Assembly: GCF_028372415.1 (NCBI RefSeq)
Contig: NC_092875.1
Span: 439,463,377 to 439,527,376 of the forward strand
Direction: 5' to 3'
Length of the DNA: 64,000 nucleotides
From: Notamacropus eugenii
Taxonomy: Eukaryota; Chordata; Mammalia; Diprotodontia; Macropodidae
Below, piece by piece: positions 23,150 to 36,989 of this stretch (its first letter is position 1; each line of letters opens with the position of its first letter). Position numbers and translations under genes: made by a program. The notes beneath the pieces were generated by a model. That model worked only from the letters and a program-made list of their open reading frames with translations, ran no database searches and was not told the origin of the DNA.

Positions 23150-24060
23150 ATCTGAGGAAAGAAGGAAAGGAAAAGGAGGAGGTATGCCTGATTGAATACA
23201 GAATTCCAGATAATAGCAGGGAGAGAGAAGGTTTTCTTAAACGAGCAAAGCAAAGAAATAGAAGAACATAGAATGAGAAAGATAAGTGATCTCTTCAAGA
23301 AAAATAAGAGATAGCAGGGGAAAGGTTAATGCAAAAATGGGTAAGATAAAAGATGAAAAATGGTAGGGATTTAATAGAAGCAGAAAAGATTGAAAAGGTA
23401 ACAAGAATAAACAAAATAACTATACAAGAAAGATCTTAACATCACCAATAAATACAAGATCTAGAGCTAGGCATCCTAGAAAATGAGGTCAAATGGGCCG
23501 TAAAAAACATTAATAACAATCATACTTGTGAAAGTGATGAAATTACAGCTGAGCTATTTGAAATCCAAAGATTATGTTGTTAAAATGCTGTACTCAATAT
23601 GCCTACAAACTTGGAAAACTCACATTGATCACTGGATTGGAAAAGTTCAGTTTATGACCAAGTCATAAAGAAGAGTAATGGCAAGTATTGTTTTTAAAGA
23701 GGCAGTGGAACTAGAGACCAAATTGCTAACATTCACTGGATCATGGAGAAAACAAGGGAATTCCAGAGAAAATATTTTCTCCTTTTAATTGACTACTTAG
23801 CCTTTGCATGGAACATAACAAAATGCAGCAAGTCCTCAAAGAGATAGGATTAATAGATCATCTTACTTCACTCCTAAGGAACCTGTATGCTGGTCAAGAA
23901 GCAATAGTTAGAACCAAAAATGGAGCAACTGATTAGCTTAGGAAAGAATGGAAAAGGAGTATGACAAGGCTTTATATTCACCTTTTTTAAAATTTAATTT
24001 ATACGCAAAGTACGTAATGGGAAATGCTAGGTCGGATGACTTAAAAGCCAGAACAAATTG
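23150..24060 (+). mobile_element. Bov-B (RTE clade) LINE relic, pre-RT and RT fragments
   Basis: Frame fragments match Bov-B ORF2: the block before RT (ENEKDKSLQENQRYQ), ENEVKWAVKNINNN, SDEITAELFEIQ, then GSGTRDQIANIHWIMEKTRE and REFQRKYF. MGNARSDDLKA corresponds to the block after the active site. Segments between these blocks are missing or scrambled. It belongs to a different RTE lineage from the element at 61.7-64 kb. Confidence 0.78.
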
Positions 24061-24419
24061 TCACTCCTTCTCTTAGTTTTGTAATGTATGATGTCTTAGA
24101 ATTGAAGCATGGGTGAGAAACAGACACTGATTGAGAAAAAAAGTTTCTTTTTTAATAGGATTGGAAATTTTAAATTCAGTGTTTTATTGTCTCTCTTTAG
24201 ATGGATAGCATATCTCATCACATAATGGCCCTCATGTCTGGCACGTTCCCTGGAACACAGAAGTAAGGATGTTGCCTTGAAACCTCAAAGATAGAGAAGA
24301 GTGGACTTTTGGCATTCTCAGGGGTGGAGAGATTGTCATTTTTATCCCTCAGTCCTTTCAGGAGCAGTAACTTTTGTCCCTGATCCCCAGAGACCTGCCC
24401 TCTTCTCAGTGACAATGGA

Positions 24420-25045
24420 TATTCAACAAATAAACAGTAAACATTTATTAAACACCATCTATATTCTGCCTACTCTGTTAGATATTGGGAGATAAAATGG
24501 CCAAAATAATGAAGCAGTTCCACCTCATGTTTTGATGTTTTGTTTTAAATTTTTATCCCTTTGAAATACAATTTGGTGAATTGTACTTATAATAGCATTG
24601 AGCCAGCTTAGAGAATCTTAAAAGAATGCCTGTTATTTACTCATTTTGTCTTTAAAACTTTTATATATAGGAAACCATCAAATCAGACATCTGCATATAT
24701 TGAAAGATAATTTTCTCCTTGGATATCACATTTATCTCAACAATATCAATGAAAAGGAAATGAATTTTGGTCAATATAAATAGCCAACTCAGTTGTGCAA
24801 GAACAAATGATAGTGTTAGGAAAGGAGAGAGCTGTCACCACTCCCTTTGAATTCTAGCAAATTCTTGAATTGTCAGAGATATAAAACATTTTGAACACTA
24901 TCTCCTATTATACAAGTTATATCAGCATTCTACTGATAAGCTTTTATTTGGGTCCTATGTGTATGAGGCACTGTTTTAGACAATGCAGATAAAAGACAAA
25001 AATAAAATAGTTCTTGCCCTCAAGAAGCTCATATTTTATCAGAAA
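24420..25045 (-). mobile_element. Two L2 3' end relics
   Basis: 24420-24505 and 24930-25045 each resemble the reversed L2 3' end (AACATTTATTAAACACC...; GAGGCACTGTTTTAGACAATGCAG... TTCTTGCCCTCAAGAAGCTC). The sequence between them is unassigned. Confidence 0.5.
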
Positions 25046-25890
25046 CTACCTTCTTCCTTTTCTTAGCAGTTTTCCTGATTAACTTTTTGAGTATTAGGGA
25101 TCCACTATTTGGGACACATTTAAAGTTCAATTTGAGTATATACTCATTAGTTTGTTCTGTTTCCCTTCATGTGCTGTTCCACTTATTTATTGATGACATT
25201 CTTAAGTTGTTGCCTTCCATTTCTCTTTTCAGGGAACCAGAGGTCTGTCCAATGTCTTGAATTCATTCTCAAATAATACCAATTTTACCCTAGTTCTGCA
25301 GATTACTCCTTGGAGACCATTCTTGTTGGCTTACTAAGGCATGATAGACATTATAATTCTTAAATTACTTCTTTTCCCAGAAGAGACTTTACTTGATATT
25401 GATAACATACCTTTGGAATCAGACTGACTAGCTTAGAATCTTTTTTAAAAATAAGAGGAATAAATAGACTCAACGCTTACTATAATTCCAGAGCAATCTG
25501 TGCTATTGGGATCAGCAACTTCAGCTGGAGGCATTTATTTGTTTCCCAAAAGTTCATAGTTGTTATTGTTCCCATGACTCCTTCTGTTGAATACATGGTA
25601 CTTGCCTTTACCCCGGGCTTCATTGCTTCTTACTCTGCATCATATACTTTATTGATTTTCCCATTACTATTGTTTCCTTTAATAAGCCAATTTCAAATGA
25701 CATGGATTTTCTTCCTGCTGTTTTGGCTCATGTCATTCCTTAATATAGGGTCCAGGGAGGTCAAGGGTTTACAATATTCATTTAGTAACATTTTTCTTTT
25801 TCATATGTCCTCATTTGTTTTCATTGTATAATTTCATTTTCTAATAACAGTGTTTTCCACACCTAAGCAATACTTTCATACAAGACTTTT
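25046..25890. other. Unassigned sequence
   Basis: There is an 85-codon frame at 25574-25831 (+), rich in Phe, Leu and Ser. It resembles chance translation of T-rich DNA rather than a membrane protein with context. Confidence 0.35.
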
Positions 25891-25891
25891 T

Positions 25892-27528
25892 GGCAGGAGG
25901 TGGAGCTGAGATGGTGGAGAAAGGTCAGCAGCTCATCAGAGTTCTGCCCAATACCCCTCCAAATGCCATTACATAATGTCAAAAAAATATTCCTTTATTC
26001 CTGTAAATAAATAGGAATATTTATTAATTCCTATTCTTGTAGCAGTAGAATGCCAAAAATGATGGGGTAAAATAATTTTCCAGCCAAAGACAGCTTACAA
26101 GTTTGGCAGGATAAGTCTTTCACACCTGGGTTACAGTGGAGCATAGTCCAGTGTAAACCATGCCAGCACAGACCAAGTGATAGCAAACCAAGAACAAGCC
26201 TTGCGAATCACTAAATTAGCAGTAACAGCAGCTGCTTCCACAGCTTTCAGCCCATATAAGGTAAAGGGACGAAACAGCTAATCAGAAGGAAATTTGTGGC
26301 AGTCCCAGGATAAAGAGAAGTACTAACACATTAGAGTTTGAAGCATCAGTGAAGTAGGAACACTTGTCACAGTTCCAGGGAAGAAAAACTGTGATCAGAA
26401 TCCAGATAAAAAGCCAGGACAGTAACAAATGTACCTTCCTTAGATCATACTAACTTGAAAGAATTGAAATCTTATAGGTCTCTAGAAGTATCTCTGAAAA
26501 TAACTCCACAAAATCCCTGAAGCTTGGGACAGTGCAACCTCCACCCTGGAAGCTCCATTTCAGCCAAGTGTTAAACGTCAAAAAATAGACTGGAAAACAA
26601 ATGGATAACAGAAAAAAATGACCACAGAAAGTTATTAAGGTTATGAGGGAGAGAAAAACACACTCTAAGAAGAAGAAAACAAAGTCAAAACTCCAACAGT
26701 CAAAGCCTCTGAGAAAAAAGTACGAATTGATCTCAAGCAATAGAAAAGCTCAAAAAGGATTGTGAAAAATCAACTAAGAGAGGTAGAGGAAAAACTGAGA
26801 AGACAAATTAGAGTGATGTAAGAAAAATATGAAAAAAAGATTGAACATCTTGGTAAAGGAGACGGAAAAATAACTGAAGAAAATAATGACTTAATAAAAG
26901 GAAATAGGACAAATGGTAAAGGAGGTACAAAAAGGCAATGAGGAGAAGAATATTTTAAAAAGCAGAATTGGCCAAATGGGAAAAAAGGCACAAAAATTCA
27001 CTGAAGAATAAAGCTCATTAAAAAAATAGAATTGACTAAGTATAAAATAAGGTTTAAAAACTCAGTGAAGAAAATAATTCCTTAAAAATTAGGATTGAGC
27101 AAATAGAAGGCTGAGAAATCAAGAGGCAATAAAACAAAACCTAAAGGATGAAAAAATAGAAAACAACATGAAATATCTCATTGTAAAACAGCTAACCTGG
27201 AAAGCAGATCCAGGAGAAATCATTTTAAAATTATTGGACTACCAGAAAGCCATGGTGTAAAAAAAAAGAAGTCATATTTCAGGAAATTGTCAAGGAAAAC
27301 TGCTCTGATATTCTAAAACCAGAGGTAAAGTAGAAATGGAAAGAATCAACTGGTCACTCCCTGAAAGAGATTCTCCCTGAAAAAAAAAACCTCCCAAGAA
27401 TATAATAATCAAATTCCAGAGTTTCCAGGTCAAGGAGAAAATATTGCATGCAGCCAGAAAAAGCCAATTCAAATGTCATGGGATCACAGTCAGGATAACA
27501 CAGGATTTAGCAGCTTTGAGATAACTTC
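25892..27528 (+). mobile_element. L1/HAL1 5' UTR and broken ORF1
   Basis: It opens with a GGAGGTGGAGCTGAGATGGTGG-type 5' terminus (about 25895-25916). A long 5' UTR follows, then a decayed ORF1 from about 26600: coiled-coil blocks, NHFKIIGLPESHG near 27220-27255 and a C-terminal stretch. It stops at about 27528 in the ORF1 3' part, where another L1 5' end begins. No 3' end is found downstream. Confidence 0.75.
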
Positions 27529-28366
27529 CAGGAGCCAAGATGGTGGAGTGATCAGGAATTGCTATCTCCTTCCCCTTGTTGATCTTGAAGACTCCAGAAT
27601 ATATCCCTAGGAAAAATCTTGGAACAATGGGAGCAGCAGAAGGGCTAAACAGTCTCTTAGCCCACGAGGCCAGGAAAATCACTAAGGAAGGCCCCTCTTG
27701 CTATGGCAGAAGGGGACCAGTGCAAGGCCAGAGCTGTTCCAGACCATCACACCTCAACAAACAGGGAGAAGATTCTGAGTCCCAGGGGGAAGAAGCCCAC
27801 AAAAACCAACACCAGGATCCCAGGAGTGCCTCAGCACCCCAGGGAAATCAGGAAGACACTCATGCAGATGGGAACACCAACTGCTGAGCTTGCCTATGCT
27901 CTGGCTCAGCAAAGGAAATCTCCTGTGGCCCGACCACCCCTCCCCCACACAACACAGCTAGCTCCAGGGTAACTCCAGGGAAACACAAAAAGACTTCACC
28001 TGACCTCTGCTTTCCAACACCAGACAGCTCGGCACCAGGTCAGCTGCAGCATTCAAGCTTCTCACTGAAAGAAGCAGAGGCCATAACACACAAAGCCTCA
28101 AGTTTTAGGCACAAAAAAATATAAGACAGGGCCCCCTGTGCCTCAGATGCAGAAATCTACTTTAAAAGCCAGGGAAAGAGTGATCATTGTGAGTAAGAAG
28201 AAAAGCAGAAAACATCATGCAATCTTTCTATGGAAACAAAAACCAGAACATGAATACCAAGGAGATCAGAACTGAGACTGTACTTCCATCTGAAACTTCA
28301 GAAGGGAATAAGAACTTGTCTGAAGCACAAAGAGCATTCTTGGAAGAGCTCAGGAAAGATTTTTTT
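27529..28366 (+). mobile_element. L1 of a second 5' UTR type, 5' UTR and ORF1 start
   Basis: It starts at AACTTCCAGGAGCCAAGATGG and has a 5' UTR of the same type as 7915-7246 on the minus strand. ORF1 begins near 28187-28240 and reaches EGNKNLSEAQRAFLEELRKD. The copy is interrupted at 28349-28366 by the insertion that ends at 29463, and its next ORF1 part appears at 29464. Confidence 0.75.
28349..28366 (+). repeat. Target-site duplication, left copy (imperfect)
   Basis: CTCAGGAAAGATTTTTTT is similar to CTCAGGAAGAATTTTA at 29464-29479. The two pieces of the L1 ORF1 overlap here, as expected for an insertion between them. Confidence 0.6.
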
Positions 28367-28369
28367 AGT

Positions 28370-28689
28370 CTTGCATTGTTCACTATATTTCACAATACAC
28401 TCTAAATGGATAGGTAACTTTAATATTAACACTAGAAGAATCAGTCACATCAACTGATGCAAAGTTTTATTCTGATTTTACTTTTAAATAAACATTTTCA
28501 TCCTATCTGTTTTCTTTGACTTAAGAATAAAATAATTCATTAGGTAAATTTTATACATATTTGACCTTCAAGGTATTCTTTACTTCTGGCCTATCTAGTG
28601 TTTGGAGATTATATGTTAAAAATAATTAGAAGAGAATCAAATCATATTATCTCTCAAAGCTATGGCTAAGAAATGCATTCTTTTGTTTG
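28370..28689 (-). other. Possible 3'-transduced flank of the HAL1 derivative
   Basis: This 320-bp unique-looking stretch lies between the element's own 3' end (28690) and the T7 run at 28360-28366 that abuts the left target duplication. On the minus strand the order is element, unique sequence, oligo(A), duplication. That is the order expected if transcription read past the element's own poly(A) site. I see no canonical AATAAA close to the second tail. Confidence 0.4.
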
Positions 28690-29463
28690 TTTATGTTTAT
28701 TTATTTTTAGTTTTTGACATTCGTTTCCACAAAATTGTGAGTTCCAAATTTTCTCCCCATCTCTCCCCTCCCCTCACTCCATAACGCTTTGCATTCTAAT
28801 GACCCCTTCCCTCAATATGCCCTCCCCTCTATCACACCCTTCCCTACCTGATCCCCATCTTCTCTCTTTTCTTGTAGGGCTGGATAGATTTCAATACCCT
28901 CTTACCTGTATTTCTTATTTCTCAGTTGTGCAAAAATAATTCTCAACATTCATTTCGAATACTTTGAATTCTAAATTCTCTCCTTTCTCCCTCCCCATTC
29001 ATCCCCACTGAGAAGTCAAGCAATTCAATATCACCTATATATGTGTAGTATTGCAAAAGACTTCCATAATAATCATGCTGTGTAAGACTAGCTATATTAC
29101 TCTCCATACACTTCTGCCCCCATTTATTCTAGTCTCTAATTTGACCTTGTCCCTCCCCAAAAGTGTTTACTTCTAACTAGTCTCTTCTCCCATTTGCCTG
29201 TTCTGGTCCTGTTGCTGCTGCACTGTATGGCTAATGCTGGGCTGGGTTCCTTGGGCTGCCCTCTGCACCACACTCTTTGTGATAGACCTTTCCTGTCGGC
29301 CTTCCAGGCTATCTTGTGCTGGAAATCTCTTTCACTCTGTCATTTTGTGGCTTCTGCTGCTCTAGAATTTATTTACAACCATTTTTTACAGGTATTTTAT
29401 GGGCTGTGGAGGAAGCGCTAGAGTATCTGTGTCTTTCTACCCAACCATCTTTGCTCTGCCCCC
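28690..29463 (-). mobile_element. ORF-less HAL1 derivative: 5' UTR joined to 3' region
   Basis: On the minus strand it has a 5' UTR of about 260 bp (from the 5' terminus near 29460 to about 29200). This is joined directly to the HAL1 3' region that in the first HAL1 spans 2270-2692 plus 5733-5800. All of ORF1 is missing. The 3' end is A/T-rich at about 28690. It is inserted in the ORF1 of the L1 starting at 27529. Confidence 0.75.
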
Positions 29464-29577
29464 CTCAGGAAGAATTTTAAAAGCCAAATTAGAGAAACAG
29501 AAGAAAAAACTGACCAGGGATTTTAAAAATATGAAAAAAGATATCTCAGAAGAATTTAAAAGGAAAATTGGATAAAT
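29464..29577 (+). mobile_element. L1 ORF1 coiled-coil fragment (continuation of 27529 element)
   Basis: It encodes FKSQIRETEEK-like and FKNMKKDISEEFKRKIG blocks that directly follow the ORF1 piece ending at 28366. It is cut off at 29577 by another minus-strand fragment. Confidence 0.7.
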
Positions 29578-30025
29578 TGACCTTCAACAATGGATCCAGG
29601 CTCCTGCCTGCTTGGGGAGCCCCAGTCTGCTCCTGCCTCCGCTGCTGCCTCCAAGAGGGCCTGATTTATGGGGGCACCCCACTACCCTCTTGGCAAGCTG
29701 AGAAGACCCTCTCACCAACCTTTGGGTACCATGGGTGGAGGGACCTGTGCAGCCGCTGGAGATTCTGTCCCTGAAGCCTGCTGGGAACTGCTCCTCTCAG
29801 TGCCGCACAGCCAAGGCAGGGCTGGACTTGGCTCCGGGTCTGGGGTGCGACAGACCTTTTGCGAGAGGTTTTCCAGGCTCTCTGGAACAGAAATCTCGTC
29901 TGCTCTATTGTTCTGTGGCTTTTGCTGCTCCAGAATTTGTTGGGAGTTCTTTTTTACAGATATTTTATGGGCTGTGGGTTCAGAGCTAGCGTATGTGTGT
30001 CTTTCTACTCTGCCATCTTGGCCAG
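29578..30025 (-). mobile_element. Solo L1/HAL1 5' UTR fragment
   Basis: On the minus strand it runs from a 5' terminus (GGCCAAGATGGCAGAGTAGA) at about 30025 through a GC-rich 5' UTR like that of 10757-11220, and ends at TCCATTGTTGAAGGTCAA. It has no ORF1, 3' UTR or poly(A). The long plus-strand frames over it are shadows of GC-rich DNA. Confidence 0.75.
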
Positions 30026-30177
30026 AACTAAATATTTAAAGATTTCTTTGCCCTTTGCAAATCTTGAAATAAAAAGGACTTCAATAAAATGGGACAAGCT
30101 CCAAATGGTGTCCCTCAGTATTTCTTCTTCTCTACTTCTCCATGGAGTGACCACTTGAGTAGAATTTATCCCTCTAG

Positions 30178-30495
30178 TTGGCGCAGCTAGGTGGTGCAGT
30201 GGACAGAGCACCAGTGCAGGAGTTAGGAGGACTGAGTTCAAATCTCATCTCAGACGCTTGACACTCAGTAGTTGTGTGACCTTTCAGCAAGTCAATTAAC
30301 CCCAATTACCTCATCCTGGGTCATCTCCACCCATCCTGATGAATATCTGGTTGCTGGATTCAGATGGTTCTGGAGGAGAAGTGAGTCTGGTGACCTACAC
30401 AGCCCTCCATCACTCAAGACAAAGTCAAGTGGAAGTCATGTTATTTTTTCTCTGATATCATGGTCTTCTTCAGCAACGAAGGATGAACACACATC
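30178..30495 (+). mobile_element. tRNA-headed SINE with RTE-type tail
   Basis: A marsupial-style tRNA-derived head (GGCGCAGCTAGGTGGTGCAG..., box-B-like GAGTTCAAATCTCATC, TAGTTGTGTGACCTT) is followed by the RTE-like tail seen in the 17.8-21.3 kb repeats (CATCCTGGGTCATCTCCACC... CATGGTCTTCTTCAGCAACG). This copy links the tail repeats to a SINE. It would depend on RTE-clade enzymes for movement. Confidence 0.8.
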
Positions 30496-30854
30496 CCTCT
30501 AGTTAAAATCTCATGTGGTATTGTGGTTCATTTTTAATTTGCTGGTTTCTTTTTTTTTATAAATTCTACATGCAATAAGCTTTACTTGTTGTGGAAACTT
30601 TCATTAAGGTGAAGTCAAAATAGTATTTTCCTCATGTGCAACTTAGAAGAAAGCAAAGTGCTATTGATTCTGAAAAAGCTTAAGGTTTAATATAAATAGG
30701 TAAGCCATCAAAACCCAAACAATGACAAACAAAGGCTTGGGACTTCTTACTGGTCAAGATTTGATTTTAAAGCATACTCAAGTAGCTACATTTGAATCCC
30801 AGTGAGCTTTACACACACCTGGTTTTTTTTTTGTTTTTCCTTGTTTTGTTTTTT

Positions 30855-31195
30855 TTCAGTCAACAAGCATTTATTCAATTTCCACTATTTGCCAGGCACT
30901 GTGGTAGGTGATGGATATACAAAGTATAAGAAACAATTCCTGCCTTCAGGGAGTTTACATTCTATTTAGGAAGACACATATACACAAAAATAATTACAAA
31001 ATGCATACACAAATCAACAAAAGGTAATTTCAAGTGGAGTCACCAGCAGTTGAGAACATAAAAGCCTCACATAGGTGGTGCTGTTTAAGCTGAGCTTTGA
31101 AGAAATCTAGGGATTCTGTGAGATGAAAGTGAGAAGGGAGTACATTCTAAGCATGATAGGCTAACTATGAAAAGGCACAGAGACAGGAGAAGGAA

Positions 31196-31244
<49 letters not shown>

Positions 31245-31800
31245 ATGCAACAACATGAAGGCCAGTTTAACTGGACCACAGAGCATGGGAAAGGCAGTAG
31301 TATATAATAAGGATGAAAGAATAGGTTGGAAATCAGTTGAGAAGGACTTTAAATGTAAAACAGAGGACTTTATATTTGCTCTTACAGATAATAACTATAG
31401 GAATTTATTGAACAAGGGACTGTTAGGCCTGTGCTTTAGAAATATCACTTGGTAGCTGAGTACAGGATGTATTAAAGAGAGATACTAGAGACAGGAAGAC
31501 CAATTAGACTATTGCAATATTTCACATGAGAAGTGTACTTTTCAAGATGGTGACCCTGTGAGTAAAGAGGAGATGGATGTGAGAGCATTATGAAGGAAGA
31601 ATCAAATAAGACTTGGCAACTACTTAGATGTGTAGGGTAGGGAAGAGTAAGAAGAATGACTAGAAGGTTGTGATCCTAGTTGACTAGAAGGATGATGGTG
31701 CCTTTGACAGAAATGGGGAAATTAGGAAGAGGTATGGATTTAGAGTGGGGTGGGAATGGGGAATAATAAATTTTGTTCTGGACATGTTGAATTTGTTATT
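30855..31800 (-). mobile_element. L2 LINE 3' end and long 3' UTR
   Basis: Reversed L2 3' end (CAACAAGCATTTATTCAATT... TTGCCAGGCACTGTGG... GGGAGTTTACATTCTA), then the reversed 3' UTR (TTTGAAGAAATCTAGGGATTC... AGACCAATTAGACTATTGC... GACTTGGCAACTACTTAGAT... TTCTGGACATGTTGAATTTG). A (TG)n tract is embedded at 31193-31248. Confidence 0.75.
31193..31248. repeat. (TG)n microsatellite
   Basis: About 18 pure GT units, then TATGTGTATGTATG. Confidence 0.97.
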
Positions 31801-32984
31801 CCTACATTTTTCAGCTAATAGGAAATTTCCTGAAATATAGTATCCAGAGTCTTTGTTTTTCTAAGTTCTTTGAAGTATCAGTAATACTCAAATTCAGCAT
31901 TGTGATATAACATTCAGGTCTGTTGCTTGGATGTGTTTTCCAGTAGTTTGGATAATTCCATAAGCTTGGATTTCCAATTGCTGTATTTGATGTAATTCCA
32001 TTTTCCACTGAAATGTCTGGGGTTAACTGCTGAAAATATCTGAGATTTTTTTTTACTGTATTTTCCATCTCCTCTTATTTTTCATATCATTTAATTCTCA
32101 CTTAATTTCTTACTTGTTATTTTCTTAGGATTGCCAATTTTTACTCAATTTCTTTGAAAATGCCATTTACTCATCTCAGGATATCTCATGGAGTAACTTC
32201 GCATGGTTTCTTTTCCTATCTGCATTGCTTCCGGCATATTGGTCAATTCACATATGTGACAATATTTTAAAACTGCATTAACATTTTTTTCTATTGTGCT
32301 CACTTTAAATTTGGTTGCTTTCCAATTTTTGTTTGAATTTTTAGCCAATTTTCATGATAGTTCCCTTCAATCTTCTCTGTTCAATATCTTAGATCAATAT
32401 CCCATGATTTCTATCTTGAAAACAAAATCATTTCTATCCTTCTAAAGAAAACTAGAAGTTCATTGGGCTTCACTAGACAATTTAGATAAGCACACTTTGC
32501 ACTGAGTTTTGTATAATATTAACTCTAAGAAAAACAGCTTAATTTATTTCAAATAAAAAAACCTAACTTGTATTGGTATCAACTTTTGTTAGGTATTCAT
32601 ACATCACTAATATTTTATAATGAAAAGTAATGCAAAAATATCTAATAGAGCTTTATAAATGCATAAAATGAGTAATTTAATAAAACTCAAATATAAAAGT
32701 AATTATCTTTAAATTTTGTTGGTTGGATTAATTATTGGCAAATTGATCATGAATTTCTTTTTAACATAAGCTTCCTTGTGGGCAACAGGGTGTATATATA
32801 ATGAGGAAAGAAAGTACATGGGTGAGGGAGAATGGAGAATTGTGAATAGAAGCATATTTTTCATTAAAACACACCAAATACAATTACACATAATCAAGCT
32901 GTGATATCATGACCATAGGTAATTAAGGCTACATCTACGAGAAGCCTACAATATTTACTAAATTTCCAGAATTGTTTTCCATTG
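31801..32984. other. Unassigned AT-rich sequence
   Basis: Two minus-strand frames of 85 and 67 codons (31811-32068, 32145-32348) are compositionally simple and unrecognised. No repeat family can be named. Confidence 0.35.
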
Positions 32985-35530
<2,546 letters not shown>

Positions 35531-35734
35531 CTTGGCTCTGGTCACAGCCATAAACCTGTTTCTTTCAGAGCTCTTTTTAAAGAAACAGATTGAATTTTTT
35601 CAGTAGGTAAAAGAGACCATCTTTAACCTCATTTCTTACCTAGTCTAATTACTGAAGAGTGTTGCTTCAGCTAAACAGACCTGGGAAAGATCTTAGGGTT
35701 AAAGGCCAAAGTCTCTCACTGTATCCAGGGCCAT

Positions 35735-35910
35735 ATCCATATATCTTGATCTATGTCTTACCACTGGACCCCCATGGCTCTGAAGGAGAGTGAAGCTGGT
35801 GATTTTGTATTGCCCTGTCTCAGTTACATCCAATTCATTTGCTGGTCAAGACATCATCTTCGTAATGTCATTGGTCCTCTTTGAAAATGAAGGACAAACA
35901 ACAACCACAA
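35735..35910 (+). mobile_element. RTE-tailed SINE, 3' part
   Basis: Tail of the SINE/RTE type: GACATCATCTTCGTAATGTC... TTTGAAAATGAAGGACAAAC, then an ACAACAACC tail. Confidence 0.65.
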
Positions 35911-36459
35911 TTATATAGTCACTAACAGAGGATATGAAATCATTCAAAGATTCTCAGATACCTTCCTTTACTTCCCAAGTAATGAATGGAAATTGAATTT
36001 TGTTGGACATTTGACTATTTCAACATTGCAATTTTTAAGGCTAGCTACCTTTAGTCAATTGCTATTATCAAATTGGAATAATATTACTTGCACTTCCTGC
36101 CTTAGATGACCATTGTGGGGATGAAATACAATTGTTAGGGTTCTGCAGTTGGTAGCCATGAGCCTCCTTTTACTTCTGACAGATATATGCCCAAGAGAAT
36201 CAAGAAGAGCTCAGATATTATTGTTAAGGATGTATCTGTCTTTGGCCTTGTGATACTGATTCACATTGACTATGGAAACTTTTCATTGGGTTCTGTGTAA
36301 TTCAAATCTCTTAGTTTATACCACAGTCCTGTACTATAGATAACAATGAAGACATATGGTTCAGGTAAATAGAAATACTGGCTTTCAGAAAAGGTTACCC
36401 AGGAACATAGATTCTCCACTATGACCCCATGAAGTTTCCCCTGATTTATTCTCTCTCCT
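35911..36459. other. Unassigned sequence
   Basis: No repeat or coding signal that I can name. Confidence 0.35.
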
Positions 36460-36735
36460 TCTAGCACATATAGTTTTGAGATTCTAGTACAGAGATTATT
36501 TTTATGCTGACTAGCCTTACCCACCCCCCAGGCTGCCACTGCCTCTCTCCCAATTTTTTCATGTATTAATTTTGTATATTCTATACATCCACGTGCACAC
36601 ACACACATTCTTTCACCTTTCCTTTGAGTGGAGGGACTGTCTTACTTTGTTCTTTGTATCCCTAGGATTTAGGACAATGTCTAGTTTATAGCAAGAGTTT
36701 AATAAATTTTTGTTCACTGAATGAGTGAATAAAAT
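36460..36735 (+). mobile_element. L2 LINE 3' end
   Basis: Plus-strand L2 3' end: GGAGGGACTGTCTTACTTTG... TAGGACAATGTCTAGTTTAT... TTTAATAAATTTTTGTTCAC. Confidence 0.65.
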
Positions 36736-36989
36736 ATCCACCTTAGCGTTCTATCTCCCTCTCCTTTACATGTTGTTGATGGGAATCTTCTGAGGTGAGA
36801 CTTCAATCCAGGCCTTCCTTGTTCTGTAGGCAGTTCTCTATTCATTATTCTATGCTGCCTCTGACACATACTACATTTGTGGCTATAGGGAAGCTACTAA
36901 ACTTCTCAGTACTCTAGGGAACTCTTTGAGACTGTAGATTGCAAAGAACATGGCTGCCTGCTTCAGTAGATAGCTAATTTAGCAGTCTT

